Source of the DNA: JAWOJF01 sp046481785
GTDB lineage: Bacteria; Bacteroidota; Ignavibacteria; Ignavibacteriales; Ignavibacteriaceae
NCBI GenBank assembly: GCA_046481785.1
Contig: JAWOJF010000040.1
Location: forward strand, 1-57,643
Length of the DNA stretch: 57,643 nt
Reading direction: 5' to 3'
Each line of letters opens with the position of its first letter. Position 1 is the first letter of the stretch. Positions 14,546 through 24,099 of this stretch are shown in pieces. Both the position numbers and the translations under genes were made by a program. The notes beneath the pieces were generated by a model that saw only the letters and a program-made list of their open reading frames with translations, searched no databases and was not told the DNA's origin.

Positions 14546-15532
14546 ATGGCAGAAGTTTTATCCCAGCAAGAGATAGACCAATTACTTAATAAAGTAAAAA
14601 GTGGTGACGAGCAGCCTGCGGGGCCTACTATTCAGGAGGAAGCTTCCTTATATGACTTCAGGCTTCCAAACAGAATATCAAAAAATCAGCTTAGAACCTT
14701 ACGCAATATTCATGATAATTTTGCCGAAAGTTTCAGCTCTTTTCTTGTAACAAAACTTCAATCTATTGTAAGCATAAACGTAACTTCCATTGACCAGATA
14801 TACTATTCTGAATATGTACTCTCTGTTTCAAACCCCGGATGTTTGTACACTTTTGAATTAAAAGATACCGATATAAAAGGTATTCTTGAGCTAAACCTTG
14901 ATCTTGCATTAAGCCTTGTAGACAGAATGCTGGGCGGAAACGGCCTTGGCTCCAAACAGGTTAAGATAATAACACCTATTGAGCAAAAAGTGCTTTTTCC
15001 GATAATTGAAAAGATAATGTACGATCTTAAGAAGGTCTGGCAGGTTGTTGATAACTATGATTTCAGAATAGAAAGATTTGAATCGGACATTGATTTTGCA
15101 CAGATAACATCACAGAACGAATCAGTACTGCTTATTTCCTTTGAAATTCTTGTTGGAGAGCAGTCATTTCTTATGAACGTTTGTTTTGCCACATTTGCTT
15201 TTGACACTGTACTTTCAAAGTTATCTTCTCAAAAGCTTTCAACAATTCGTCCTACCAAATACAATGGAATAACGGCAAGAGATCTGATAAAATCTCATTT
15301 AGATAAAACATTTTTGCCTGTTACAGTTGAGTTTGGGTCAACAAAGATAACCGTGGATGAATTACTAAATCTTACAAAAGGTGACATTCTTAAGTTAAGC
15401 AATAAAATATCAGATGATCATTTGGTAAAAGTTGGAAATAAAAAAATGTTTTATGGTAAAATTGGTGTTGTAAATAAAAACAAAGCAATTAAAATCAATA
15501 AAAGAATATTAGCAAATAATAAAGACGAATAA
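14546..15532 (+). CDS. fliM: Flagellar motor switch protein FliM
   Basis: FliM is the middle switch protein; phosphorylated CheY binds its N-terminus. The CheY-binding motif LSQQEIDQLLN is at residues 5-15, followed by the central CheC-like domain (YDFRLPNRISKNQLRTLRNIHDNFAESF) and a C-terminal SpoA domain that contacts FliN. The 328 residues are standard. The intact motif means the motor is expected to respond to CheY from the chemotaxis system indicated by cheB. Confidence 0.95.
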   Translation: MAEVLSQQEIDQLLNKVKSGDEQPAGPTIQEEASLYDFRLPNRISKNQLRTLRNIHDNFAESFSSFLVTKLQSIVSINVTSIDQIYYSEYVLSVSNPGCLYTFELKDTDIKGILELNLDLALSLVDRMLGGNGLGSKQVKIITPIEQKVLFPIIEKIMYDLKKVWQVVDNYDFRIERFESDIDFAQITSQNESVLLISFEILVGEQSFLMNVCFATFAFDTVLSKLSSQKLSTIRPTKYNGITARDLIKSHLDKTFLPVTVEFGSTKITVDELLNLTKGDILKLSNKISDDHLVKVGNKKMFYGKIGVVNKNKAIKINKRILANNKDE

Positions 15533-15541
15533 GGTATACAA

Positions 15542-15928
15542 ATGGAAGAGAACGAAACTCCTATTTATTCCAGTACTCCAGACTCAGGAGAACCCAAAAA
15601 AGTAAAAACCGAACTTGCCGGTTTTGAGGAGCTTGATGAATCCTTTATAAAGAATAATGACTCCGACGATAAAATCAGCCTGTTAAAGGATCTTCAGCTT
15701 AATGTTTATATAGAGCTTGGCAGAACACAGATGCAGATTAAAGACATCCTTGAGCTTGAACGCGGATATGTAATTGAACTTGATAAGCTTGCAAGTGAAC
15801 CTGTTGATATTTTTGTAAACAATAAAAAAATTGCCGAAGGTGAAGTAGTTGTTATTGATAAACATTTTGGAATAAGGATAACAAACCTTTATGAGGCCTC
15901 AACACGTTCATTGAAAGGACTATATTAA
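15542..15928 (+). CDS. fliN: Flagellar motor switch protein FliN
   Basis: FliN forms the bottom of the C ring and docks the FliH-FliI complex. After an acidic, unstructured N-terminal ~45 residues, the SpoA domain is clear: LKDLQLNVYIELGRTQM, then LERGYVIELDKLASEPVDIFVNNKKIAEGEVVVID. The 128-residue length fits FliN rather than the longer FliY, and no CheC-type phosphatase domain is present. It shares its last base with the ATG of fliO. Confidence 0.94.
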   Translation: MEENETPIYSSTPDSGEPKKVKTELAGFEELDESFIKNNDSDDKISLLKDLQLNVYIELGRTQMQIKDILELERGYVIELDKLASEPVDIFVNNKKIAEGEVVVIDKHFGIRITNLYEASTRSLKGLY

Positions 15929-16293
15929 TGGGTTTTTTTGATATCCTTGGTGCTTTTGTACCTTTGATAATAATTGTTGCTCTTCTTTATGGAGTTTTAA
16001 TTTTTGTTAAAAAATATGGCTATAATCTTAAAGGAAAGGAGTTTTCCCCGCTTGATATTAAAGTTATAAGTACAAAAATGATAATGCCAAAAAGATTCAT
16101 TTCAGTTATAAAAGTTCAAGACAAACTTTTGGTACTGGGTGTAAGCGAACACTCAATAAATCTGTTGAAAGAGTTAGAGAGTGATATTGAAGACTCTAAA
16201 ACAGATAATACAGCAGAGACCTGGAATTCCGGTGTTATAAATTCAGGTGGATCTTTTTTTAATATTTTGAAAAAGAACATTGGCATTAAATGA
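15928..16293 (+). CDS. fliO: Flagellar biosynthesis protein FliO
   Basis: FliO is the short membrane protein that aids FliP ring assembly in the export gate. The 121 residues have one N-terminal membrane helix (~6-28) and a small cytoplasmic domain with the FliO/FliZ signature (LDIKVISTKMIMPKRFISVIKVQDKLLVLGVSEHSINLL). The gene overlaps fliN by one base and fliP by four bases. Confidence 0.88.
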   Translation: MGFFDILGAFVPLIIIVALLYGVLIFVKKYGYNLKGKEFSPLDIKVISTKMIMPKRFISVIKVQDKLLVLGVSEHSINLLKELESDIEDSKTDNTAETWNSGVINSGGSFFNILKKNIGIK

Positions 16294-17039
16294 AACGATA
16301 TACGATTATTTTAGCTCTTCTTCTGGTATTTATTTCAATTGAAAACACTTCTGCACAAACCCTTCCTTTCCCCAAGATTGGAATAGATGTAGGAACCGCT
16401 GACAGCGCTGAAGACGTTTCAGTTACATTGCAGTTATTACTGATGATGACTGTATTATCTTTAGCTCCGTCAATAATGATAATGACTACATCATACCTGC
16501 GGATTATTATTGTTTTTCATTTTCTTAAAAATGCACTTGGAACCCAACAAATGCCGCCCGGGCAGCTTTTAGCGGGTATTGCCTTGTTTATAACGTTTTT
16601 TATAATGGCCCCCACCTGGAACAAAGTAAATACCGAGGCTCTGAAACCTTTAATGGACGGCAAAATTTCGGTTGATTCTGCCTATAACAAAGGTATTGAA
16701 CCAATAAGAGAGTTTATGTTCAGAAATGTCCGCGATGAAGACCTTGAATTATTTTTAGGTTTGGCTTCTGTGGAAAGACCTAATAACAGGGAAGAATTAC
16801 CTACTTATGTAGTTGTACCGGCATTTGCTTTAAGCGAGCTTAGAGCAGGCTTTGTTATAGGCTTTTTCCTTTTCATCCCATTTCTTATGGTAGATATGAT
16901 TATATCAAGTATACTAATGTCAATGGGTATGATGATGCTTCCGCCTATGCTTGTGTCATTACCTTTTAAAATACTTCTTTTTATTCTTGTTGACGGCTGG
17001 AATTTAATAATCGGATCAGTAGTACGGAGTTTTTCATAA
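16290..17039 (+). CDS. fliP: Flagellar export gate protein FliP
   Basis: FliP builds the core pore of the type III export gate. A cleavable signal peptide (about 1-22, ending TSAQ) is followed by membrane helices containing the family motifs PSIMIMTTSYLRIIIVFHFLKNALGTQQMPPGQ and, near the end, FLLFIPFLMVDMIISSILMSMGMMMLPP (only parts quoted as landmarks). Length 249 is typical. One-base overlap with fliQ. Confidence 0.96.
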   Translation: MKRYTIILALLLVFISIENTSAQTLPFPKIGIDVGTADSAEDVSVTLQLLLMMTVLSLAPSIMIMTTSYLRIIIVFHFLKNALGTQQMPPGQLLAGIALFITFFIMAPTWNKVNTEALKPLMDGKISVDSAYNKGIEPIREFMFRNVRDEDLELFLGLASVERPNNREELPTYVVVPAFALSELRAGFVIGFFLFIPFLMVDMIISSILMSMGMMMLPPMLVSLPFKILLFILVDGWNLIIGSVVRSFS

Positions 17040-17308
17040 TGACAGAAGAGTTAATTATTGAAGTAATTAAAGAAGCGTTTTATACATCTTTTATTATTCT
17101 ACTCCCGGTACTTGGCACATCACTGGTTGTTGGAATAATCATTTCTATTTTTCAGGCTGCAACATCAATACAGGAAATGACATTAACATTTGTTCCTAAA
17201 ATATTGATTACTGCCCTTGTTATTATTTTTATGCTACCATGGATGATGGATAAAATGGTTTCAGTAACACTAAAACTGTTTAACATGTTCAGTACAGTTG
17301 TAAAATGA
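17039..17308 (+). CDS. fliQ: Flagellar export gate protein FliQ
   Basis: FliQ is a two-helix subunit wrapped around the FliP/FliR core. The 89-residue length, two long hydrophobic helices (~17-38 and 52-75) and the intervening SIQEMTLTFVPKI motif are diagnostic. It overlaps fliP by one base and fliR by four. Confidence 0.96.
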   Translation: MTEELIIEVIKEAFYTSFIILLPVLGTSLVVGIIISIFQAATSIQEMTLTFVPKILITALVIIFMLPWMMDKMVSVTLKLFNMFSTVVK

Positions 17309-18081
17309 CCGATATTCTTGTTGCCGATTTTGTAACCATATTATTGATATTCATGCGGGTATTTGCCGCTTTATATACCTCCCCGGTATTCGGACATAAA
17401 TCTATTCCTGTTATTTCACTTGTAGGGCTGGTTTTCATTATTTCTTATATAGTCTTTTTAAGTTCAAATATGCCTGAAATTACAGGGAATATTAGCTTAT
17501 GGTTCCTGTTTATTAATTCAATCAAAGAGATAATTACCGGTATTATAATCGGATTTTCCATTCACATTATTTTTTGGGGAATAAGTTATGCAGGAACATT
17601 AATTGGCTTTGATATGGGATTATCTATGGCTCAGGTAATGAATCCTATGGAACAGGTGAATAATAATGTAATAGGAGAATTAATATATACAGCATCCATT
17701 TTACTCTTTTTTATTATTAACGGACACCACTATTTCATCCAGGCACTTGTTTCCTCTTTTGATTTAGTTCCGCTGGGTAAGTTTACTGTAACAGAGCCTG
17801 TAATTTACCTGCTAATTAAATATGGTGCCGGCGTTTTTATAATTGCAGTAAAAATTGCTTCCCCTTTCCTGGTTTCTTTCTTCCTCGTACACCTTTCAGA
17901 AGGAATTATTGCAAGAGTTATTCCGCAGATGCAGGTTTTCTTTGTTACACAGCCGGTAAAAATTGCATTAGGACTTTCAATGCTTATAGCAATTATTCCT
18001 ATTTATATTTTTGTTATAAAAAATCTTCTTAAGAGCTATGAAGACAACTTATATCAACTTGTAAAAGCGATGGGTACATAA
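17305..18081 (+). CDS. fliR: Flagellar export gate protein FliR
   Basis: FliR completes the export-gate pore with FliP and FliQ. The 258-residue polytopic protein shows the family blocks FMRVFAALYTSPVFGHKSIP, GISYAGTLIGFDMGLSMAQVMNP and IIARVIPQMQVFFVTQPVKIALGL. It overlaps flhB by one base, so the gate genes are translated as a coupled series. Confidence 0.95.
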   Translation: MTDILVADFVTILLIFMRVFAALYTSPVFGHKSIPVISLVGLVFIISYIVFLSSNMPEITGNISLWFLFINSIKEIITGIIIGFSIHIIFWGISYAGTLIGFDMGLSMAQVMNPMEQVNNNVIGELIYTASILLFFIINGHHYFIQALVSSFDLVPLGKFTVTEPVIYLLIKYGAGVFIIAVKIASPFLVSFFLVHLSEGIIARVIPQMQVFFVTQPVKIALGLSMLIAIIPIYIFVIKNLLKSYEDNLYQLVKAMGT

Positions 18082-19169
18082 TGGCTGCTGAGAATGAAGG
18101 ACAGGAAAAAACTGAACAGCCCTCGTCGAAAAAGCTTCATGAGTCGAGGGAAAAAGGACAGGTAGCAAAAAGCATGGAGTTAAACTCCTTTGCAATTTTT
18201 ACTTCCGGGCTGCTTCTTCTTTTTATTGCTCAAAGTTATTTGGGTGAAAAGATGTCATTTCTTGCAAAAAAAATTTTCGGTTCCCTGGACATACTTGAAA
18301 TATCTCAAGATAACCTGTTCCAGTTTTCATTTAACGGCTACATATACTACGTTACTATGCTGGGGCCTGTTTTAATTGGGTTGATTATAGTTGGCTTAAT
18401 TGTAAATATTGGCCAGGTTGGTTTTCATATAAGCTCTAAAGCCTTAAAGCCTAAAATGAAAAAGTTCAACCCAATAAGCGGCATTAAACGTATCTTTTTT
18501 TCCTCTAAATCCATAACTGAAATTCTCAAATCTATTGTTAAACTGTTTATTATTGGTTTATTCACCTACAATATACTGGATGACCTAATAGTAAGTTCTA
18601 CTAATCTTTCAAATTTAACAGTGGATGAAATTGTTAATTTTATGCTGGATTCGGCATATACCCTTTTATGGCAAATCTCGCTTGTTTATGCAGCTATTGC
18701 GGCTGCTGATTTTATTTATCAAAGATATAAGTTCAAAAAAGATATGATGATGAGCAAGCAGGAGGTTAAAGAGGAGAATAAACAAAGTGAGGGGGATCCG
18801 CAGGTTAAATCCAGGATACGAAGAGTGCAGTTTACTATGGCTAATAAACGCATGATGCAGAATATTCCACAGGCGGACGTGGTAATTACCAACCCTACCC
18901 ACTATGCAATTGCCTTAAAGTATGATATAAGTAAGAATGGTGCTCCTAAGGTACTGGCAAAAGGTATGGATGAACTTGCACTCCGTATTAAAGATATAGC
19001 AACGAAAAACAATATTTATATGCATGAAGACAGGGAATTGGCACGGGCACTTTATAAAAATTGCGAGGTTGGAGATGAAATACCTGCTTCTTTATTTAAG
19101 GCCGTGGCACAGATATTGGCTTACATTTACCAGCTAAAGAAGGCTAAAAAAAGAAAACAAATAGTATAA
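18081..19169 (+). CDS. flhB: Flagellar export switch protein FlhB
   Basis: FlhB sets export specificity; it cuts itself at a conserved NPTH and responds to FliK. Here NPTH is at residues 271-274, in a VVITNPTHYAIALKYD context. The N-terminus (GQEKTEQPSSKKLHESREKGQVAKS) is the typical cytoplasmic head, four membrane helices follow, and the C-terminal domain ends in a basic tail (KKAKKRKQ). Length 362 is usual. Presence of full FlhB and FliK means the rod/hook to filament switch is intact. Confidence 0.96.
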   Translation: MAAENEGQEKTEQPSSKKLHESREKGQVAKSMELNSFAIFTSGLLLLFIAQSYLGEKMSFLAKKIFGSLDILEISQDNLFQFSFNGYIYYVTMLGPVLIGLIIVGLIVNIGQVGFHISSKALKPKMKKFNPISGIKRIFFSSKSITEILKSIVKLFIIGLFTYNILDDLIVSSTNLSNLTVDEIVNFMLDSAYTLLWQISLVYAAIAAADFIYQRYKFKKDMMMSKQEVKEENKQSEGDPQVKSRIRRVQFTMANKRMMQNIPQADVVITNPTHYAIALKYDISKNGAPKVLAKGMDELALRIKDIATKNNIYMHEDRELARALYKNCEVGDEIPASLFKAVAQILAYIYQLKKAKKRKQIV

Positions 19170-21218
19170 TTGAATAAAATCTTTAAAAATACTGATATAA
19201 TCCTCGCTTTTGGATTGATTTTCATGCTGGGGTTAATGCTTATTCCTCTGCCCGCAGGAATGCTTGATTTTTTCCTGGCTCTTAATATTACCGCTGCTAT
19301 ACTAATTCTTATTGTATCTCTCTATATTCAATCACCCCTGGATATTTCTATTTTTCCGGGTATTTTGCTCGTTTTAACACTATTTCGTCTCTCACTTAAT
19401 ATAAGCTCTACAAGATTAATTTTACTGGATGGTTATGCCGGTGAAGTAATAGCCACCTTTGGCGAGTTTGTAGTCGGCGGCAACTTTGTTGTTGGATTTA
19501 TAATTTTTATTATACTTGTGATTATACAGTTTATAGTAATTATTAAAGGTTCGGGAAGAATATCTGAAGTTGCAGCTCGTTTTACGCTGGATGCTATGCC
19601 GGGTAAACAGATGGCTATTGATGCTGATCTTAATACAGGACTTATAACTGAACCTGAAGCTAAAGGGCGAAGAGAGAAGATTAGCAGGGAAGCTGAATTT
19701 TATGGAGCAATGGACGGTGCAAGCAAGTTTGTTAAAGGTGACGCAATTGCCGGGCTTCTGATTAATGGTATAAATATTATTGGTGGTTTTATTATCGGTA
19801 TTGCCGAAAAAGGAATGAGTTTTTCCGATGCGCTTCAGAACTACACTATTCTTACAATAGGTGATGGGCTTGTTTCGCAGATACCTGCGCTTATTATTGC
19901 TACAGCAGCCGGTTTAGTGGTTACAAGAAGTGCTGCCGGTTCGCCCCTTGATGAACAGATGAAAACACAGCTTCTTTCTAATCCAAGAGTACTTGGAACG
20001 GTTTCAGGGGCTATTTTCCTTTTTGCACTTGTTCCGGGAATGCCCTCGATACCTTTCATTATTTTAAGTGTTGCTCTTGGTGCAGGCGCTTATTTCAGGA
20101 AAAAGAAAAAAACGGCGGATAGCTTAATACCACAGGATGTAGAGTCAATTTCAGAACCGTCAGAAGAAAAAGTTGAGCAATATCTCCAGGTTGATCCTAT
20201 AGAAATTGAAATTGGCTACGGCCTTATAAGTCTTGTTGATGAAAAACAGGGGGGAAATCTTTTCCAGAAAATATCCTCTACCAGAAAGTTTATTGCTCTG
20301 GAGTATGGTTTGCTGGTGCCGCCGGTAAGGGTTCGTGACAATTTACAGTTAAATCCTAATGAATACATTATAAAACTAAAAGGAAATGTTGTTGCTTCTT
20401 ATGAAATCCATACCGACAGGTTCCTTGCTATGAATCCCGGACAGGTTAAAGAACCATTAAGCGGAATAGCAGCTCAGGATCCGGCATTCAATCTTCCAAG
20501 TTTCTGGATTTCACAAAATGAAAAAGATAAAGCTGAATTACTGGACTATACCGTGGTTGACAGTATTTCTGTTCTTTCCACACACTTGCAGGAAACACTT
20601 AAAAAGAATTTTGATAAAATTTTATCACGTCAGGCTGTTAAACAACTGCTGGAAAATCTGAAGAAAGAGTACCCTGCTGTTATTGATGAAATTAATCCTG
20701 ACGTGCTTTCTCTTGGCACAATTCAGAAGGTACTTCAGAATCTTTTAAAAGAGCTTGTGCCAATTAAGGATCTGGTACAGATACTTGAAGCTCTTATCGA
20801 TTATTCAAAAGTAACTAAAAGTATTGATGTGCTTACTGAATACGTAAGACATTCACTTGGTGAAACAATTGCCAATATGTATAAAGATAACCATGGTATA
20901 ATAAGAACAGTGGCTCTTGGAGATACCCTGGAAGGTTCTATTACCCGTGCTCTTCAAAATCAGAAAGAAGCCGCGCAGACACTTGGGTTAAACCCGGCCA
21001 CTCTTCAGATAATTCACACAAAACTTAAAAAATGCATTGAACAGTTCCGTATGCTTGGATACCCACCCGTTATAATTACATCGGCTACAATAAGGCCGTA
21101 TTTTTACCGCCTTATTAATTCAAGCTTTCAGGATACATCCATTTTATCCTATTCCGAACTTCCTTCAAATGTAGAACTAGAATTTATAGACAGAATAGAG
21201 GTTGAAAATGCAAGTTAA
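19170..21218 (+). CDS. flhA: Flagellar export gate protein FlhA
   Basis: FlhA forms the nonameric export-gate ring that docks substrates and chaperones. About eight membrane helices fill residues ~10-310; the FHIPEP family block DAMPGKQMAIDADLNTG is near 140-156. The cytoplasmic domain (~335-682) contains the chaperone-docking region. The start is a TTG directly after the flhB stop with no clear ribosome site, which suggests re-initiation coupled to flhB. Length 682 is normal. Confidence 0.96.
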   Translation: MNKIFKNTDIILAFGLIFMLGLMLIPLPAGMLDFFLALNITAAILILIVSLYIQSPLDISIFPGILLVLTLFRLSLNISSTRLILLDGYAGEVIATFGEFVVGGNFVVGFIIFIILVIIQFIVIIKGSGRISEVAARFTLDAMPGKQMAIDADLNTGLITEPEAKGRREKISREAEFYGAMDGASKFVKGDAIAGLLINGINIIGGFIIGIAEKGMSFSDALQNYTILTIGDGLVSQIPALIIATAAGLVVTRSAAGSPLDEQMKTQLLSNPRVLGTVSGAIFLFALVPGMPSIPFIILSVALGAGAYFRKKKKTADSLIPQDVESISEPSEEKVEQYLQVDPIEIEIGYGLISLVDEKQGGNLFQKISSTRKFIALEYGLLVPPVRVRDNLQLNPNEYIIKLKGNVVASYEIHTDRFLAMNPGQVKEPLSGIAAQDPAFNLPSFWISQNEKDKAELLDYTVVDSISVLSTHLQETLKKNFDKILSRQAVKQLLENLKKEYPAVIDEINPDVLSLGTIQKVLQNLLKELVPIKDLVQILEALIDYSKVTKSIDVLTEYVRHSLGETIANMYKDNHGIIRTVALGDTLEGSITRALQNQKEAAQTLGLNPATLQIIHTKLKKCIEQFRMLGYPPVIITSATIRPYFYRLINSSFQDTSILSYSELPSNVELEFIDRIEVENAS

Positions 21219-22341
21219 AAAATTTATCGCTCCAACACTTAAAGAAGCAACATTAAATATGAAAGATGCTCTTGGAAGCGAAGCTGTAATACTTGGAACC
21301 CGCATCGTTGAAAGTGACGGCGGCTTCGGGTTAAGAAGAATGTTCGAAATTACAGCCGGTATGGAAGATGAAAAATTTGAAGAAGAGGCTGAGGGGCTGG
21401 AGGTAATCCAGAATGAAAAGTCTGTACCCAATTTTTCCCGTGAACTGAAGGAGATATCTATGAGGTTCAACAACCAGGCTGCACCGCGAAATGTAACCCC
21501 CAGGGAAAAAATAAAAATACCTGAACAAAAAATTGAAACAATGGATGGTCATCTGAGGGATTTGGTAGAAACCCTTTCTCACAAAGATGTACAAAAAGAT
21601 GTTATTGCATCTGTAGTTGCAGAATTAACGAAGTATAAAAAATTTCTGCACTCATCCAATATTGATAATTATGTACTTTCGGCTCTTTCTTCAATGATTC
21701 CTACATCAAATATTGAATTAAAGAAGTCGGGCCACCCCAGAATAATCAGTTTTGTAGGGCCCACCGGTGTTGGGAAAACTACCTGTATAGCAAAACTTGC
21801 AGTTATTGCAAAAATTCTGCACAACCTTGATGTAGGGCTGATTTCCATTGACACATATCGTCTTGGCGCTATTGACCAGTTAAAAATATTCTCAGAGATT
21901 ACAAAAACTGATCTTCTGGTTGCTTATGATCCGGATGAAGTTGAAAAACATTTACACACTTTCAGGAAAAAAGATATAATTTTTGTTGACACCGCCGGCC
22001 GAAGCCCTAAAAATACTGACCAGCTTAAAAAGACGAAAGAATTTCTTGATGTTCTTAAATCGAATGAAACATTTTTGGTCTTAAGCACCACAAGCACTAC
22101 CCGAAGCATGGCAGACGCTGCCGATAAATTCAGCCTGTTTAATTATTCATCTTTCATTTTTACTAAAATTGATGAAGCTGTAACATTTGGTAATATAATT
22201 AACCTTACTTCAGATTATAAAAAACCGGTTGCATATCTTTCAAACGGGCAGACAATACCGGATGACATTATTTCTGCTGACCCAGAGTTTATTGCTAATA
22301 TCATTTATACAGGAAATTATCTAAATGTTAGGCCAAGCTGA
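21208..22341 (+). CDS. flhF: Flagellar placement GTPase FlhF
   Basis: FlhF is an SRP-type GTPase that sets flagellar site and number, working with FlhG. The G domain is complete: GPTGVGKTT (about 184-192), DTYRLGAIDQLKIFSE, DTAGRSP, and FTKIDEA. The N-terminal basic B domain begins VKKFIAPTLKEA. I choose the ATG at 21208, which has AGAGG seven bases upstream, over an in-frame TTG at 21202. It overlaps flhA by 11 bases. Confidence 0.94.
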   Translation: MQVKKFIAPTLKEATLNMKDALGSEAVILGTRIVESDGGFGLRRMFEITAGMEDEKFEEEAEGLEVIQNEKSVPNFSRELKEISMRFNNQAAPRNVTPREKIKIPEQKIETMDGHLRDLVETLSHKDVQKDVIASVVAELTKYKKFLHSSNIDNYVLSALSSMIPTSNIELKKSGHPRIISFVGPTGVGKTTCIAKLAVIAKILHNLDVGLISIDTYRLGAIDQLKIFSEITKTDLLVAYDPDEVEKHLHTFRKKDIIFVDTAGRSPKNTDQLKKTKEFLDVLKSNETFLVLSTTSTTRSMADAADKFSLFNYSSFIFTKIDEAVTFGNIINLTSDYKKPVAYLSNGQTIPDDIISADPEFIANIIYTGNYLNVRPS

Positions 22342-23155
22342 AAGGCTGATTGAACTAAAAAGCCTTTTTAATAAAAAGGAGAAGGATTTATCCGACTCTG
22401 CTATTCTTTCTTTTATCTCCGGCAAGGGGGGTACAGGAAAAACTTTTTTATCCCTTAATATTTCTCATGTATTAGCGGGAATGGGGAAAAAAGTATTATA
22501 TGTAGATTTTGACTTTAATCTGGCAAATGCGCATCTGCTTCTTGATATTAATCCTGCAAAGACCTTATTTGATTTCTTTTCCAGCAGGGCATTGTTAAAT
22601 GAAGTTATTTTTCAGTACAACGAAAACTTTCACTTAATTTTTGGTGATTCAGGGAGATCGGATTTTACAGATATAGATGATGCACAGATGAACAGATTTC
22701 TTAACCAGCTGAAAAGCTCCGGTTATGACTTTATTATATTGGATTTTCCTGCAGGTGTGGGAAAATCCTTAATTAATACGCTTTCATATACTGATTATGC
22801 AATAATGGTAGCAACCACCGATCCAACAGCGGTTATGGATGCCTATGCATTAACTAAGCTGATGAAACATGAAAAACTTCAATGCAGCAAGTATGTTATT
22901 ATTAATAAAAGCAGGAGTATAGATGAAGGGGGAATTGCCTTCAACAACCTTAATTCTGCTTCCCGTCATTTCCTGAAAGAGAACCTGGAACTTTTATCCT
23001 GTATAAGCCTTAGCAATGAAGCTTATGATTCAGTTTATTCACAGAAATTAGCTGCCGAAAATTATGAAAATTCACCTGTTTTAACCGAAATTAAAGCGGC
23101 CGCAAAGAGAATATCTGAAATCACCCATTTGGCTAATATTCACCAACCAGCCTGA
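22325..23155 (+). CDS. flhG: Flagellar number regulator FlhG (MinD-like ATPase)
   Basis: FlhG is a ParA/MinD-type ATPase that limits flagellar number and stimulates FlhF GTPase. The deviant Walker A GKGGTGKT is at residues 33-40, with DFDFNLANAHLLL as switch region and FIILDFPAG as Walker B. The N-terminal GQAERLIELK resembles the DQAxxLR helix that acts on FlhF. It lacks an obvious long C-terminal membrane-targeting helix. It overlaps flhF by 17 bases and ends the export operon before a terminator. Confidence 0.92.
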   Translation: MLGQAERLIELKSLFNKKEKDLSDSAILSFISGKGGTGKTFLSLNISHVLAGMGKKVLYVDFDFNLANAHLLLDINPAKTLFDFFSSRALLNEVIFQYNENFHLIFGDSGRSDFTDIDDAQMNRFLNQLKSSGYDFIILDFPAGVGKSLINTLSYTDYAIMVATTDPTAVMDAYALTKLMKHEKLQCSKYVIINKSRSIDEGGIAFNNLNSASRHFLKENLELLSCISLSNEAYDSVYSQKLAAENYENSPVLTEIKAAAKRISEITHLANIHQPA

Positions 23156-23188
23156 AACTTTCCTTAAATTTAACCTGAATTAGGGCTA

Positions 23189-23226
23189 AAATAGCATACC
23201 GGAATTGGTATGCTATTTGTCTTTTC
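23189..23226 (+). terminator. Terminator after flhG
   Basis: AAATAGCATACC (23189-23200), loop GGAATT, GGTATGCTATTT (23207-23218): a 12-bp perfect stem followed by GTCTTTTC, 33 bases after the flhG stop. The T-run is imperfect, so termination may be partial. Confidence 0.75.
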
Positions 23227-23242
23227 ATAGTCAGGAGTTTTT

Positions 23243-23476
23243 ATGAACAAAATAATATTTCAAATAGGTCTTTTAATCTTTACCCTTTCAATTATGTTTT
23301 TCAGCCGAATGGATATAGCAATAGAAGAGATTTTGCTGAGAGCATTTCTTGTTTTCTTTCTGCTGACCTTTATGCTGGGTCTTATAACTATTTTGTTTAT
23401 GAAGTCAATAAGTAAAACTTCCGTAGAAAAAAGCACGGATACACCACAACAATTAGACAGGAAAGCTAAAGTATGA
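23243..23476 (+). CDS. Small two-helix membrane protein before fliA
   Basis: A 77-residue protein with two membrane helices (about 4-20 and 32-54) and a short polar C-tail. A good ribosome site (CAGGAG, 23232-23237) precedes the ATG. It overlaps fliA by four bases (ATGA), so the two are coupled. No family recognised. Small two-helix proteins at this place, between flhG and fliA, occur in other flagellar clusters, but I cannot assign a role. Confidence 0.7.
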   Translation: MNKIIFQIGLLIFTLSIMFFSRMDIAIEEILLRAFLVFFLLTFMLGLITILFMKSISKTSVEKSTDTPQQLDRKAKV

Positions 23477-24099
23477 ATATTTCAGTATTATGGTCGCAGT
23501 ATAAAACTTCACCAGATGAAGATTTGAAAAAGAAAATAATGTTGAATTATTTGAAACTTGTTCATTATGTAATTCACCATAACAAATTCCTGAATTTTGA
23601 TATTCTCGATGACAGAGATTACTTCCAGTTTGGAATTGAAGGTCTTAGTGAAGCTATAGACCGTTTTGATCCGGATTACGGGACAAAGTTTGAAACATAT
23701 GCTATACAAAGGATAAGGGGAAAAATAATTGATGAGTTAAGAAAGATACAGATAAAACCCCGTTCGCTTTCTAATAACCCGGAAGATATTGTATATTCAA
23801 ATGTATCTCTTAATCATTCGTTTGATGACGATGAAGGATACATGCTGTATGAAACCATCCCTAATGATTCTGAAACTCCTACCGAAGTAACCGAAAAAAA
23901 TGAAGCAAAAGAACTGCTTGTAAAAACAATAAAAGAACTTGGTGAACGCGAACGAATGATAATTACTCTTTACTATTATGAAGAGCTGAGTTATAAAGAA
24001 ATAGCCGATGTCCTGAGCATCACAGTTTCCAGAGTTTCACAGGTTCATACAAAAATAATGGCTCAGTTAAAAAATAAATTAATGTGTCTTCATGAATAG
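23473..24099 (+). CDS. fliA: Flagellar sigma factor sigma28 (FliA)
   Basis: FliA directs late flagellar transcription. Region 2 shows FGIEGLSEAIDRFDPDYGTKFETYAIQRIRGKIIDELRK, quoted here as the landmark FDPDYGTKFETYA and RIRGKIIDELR; region 4 ends with LSYKEIADVLSITVSRVSQVH (helix-turn-helix, quoted as SYKEIADVLSITVSRVSQ). Length 208 is somewhat short for FliA (~240). At least one promoter of the class it recognises, before flgD, is in the window. No flgM (its anti-sigma) is recognisable here. Confidence 0.9.
   Translation: MNISVLWSQYKTSPDEDLKKKIMLNYLKLVHYVIHHNKFLNFDILDDRDYFQFGIEGLSEAIDRFDPDYGTKFETYAIQRIRGKIIDELRKIQIKPRSLSNNPEDIVYSNVSLNHSFDDDEGYMLYETIPNDSETPTEVTEKNEAKELLVKTIKELGERERMIITLYYYEELSYKEIADVLSITVSRVSQVHTKIMAQLKNKLMCLHE

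Noticed and set aside
21202..21207. TTG at 21202 as the flhF start
   Set aside because: An ATG two codons later has better spacing to AGAGG.
23189..23218. 12-bp dyad after flhG as an operator for fliA
   Set aside because: Position just after a stop codon and the T-rich tail fit a terminator better.
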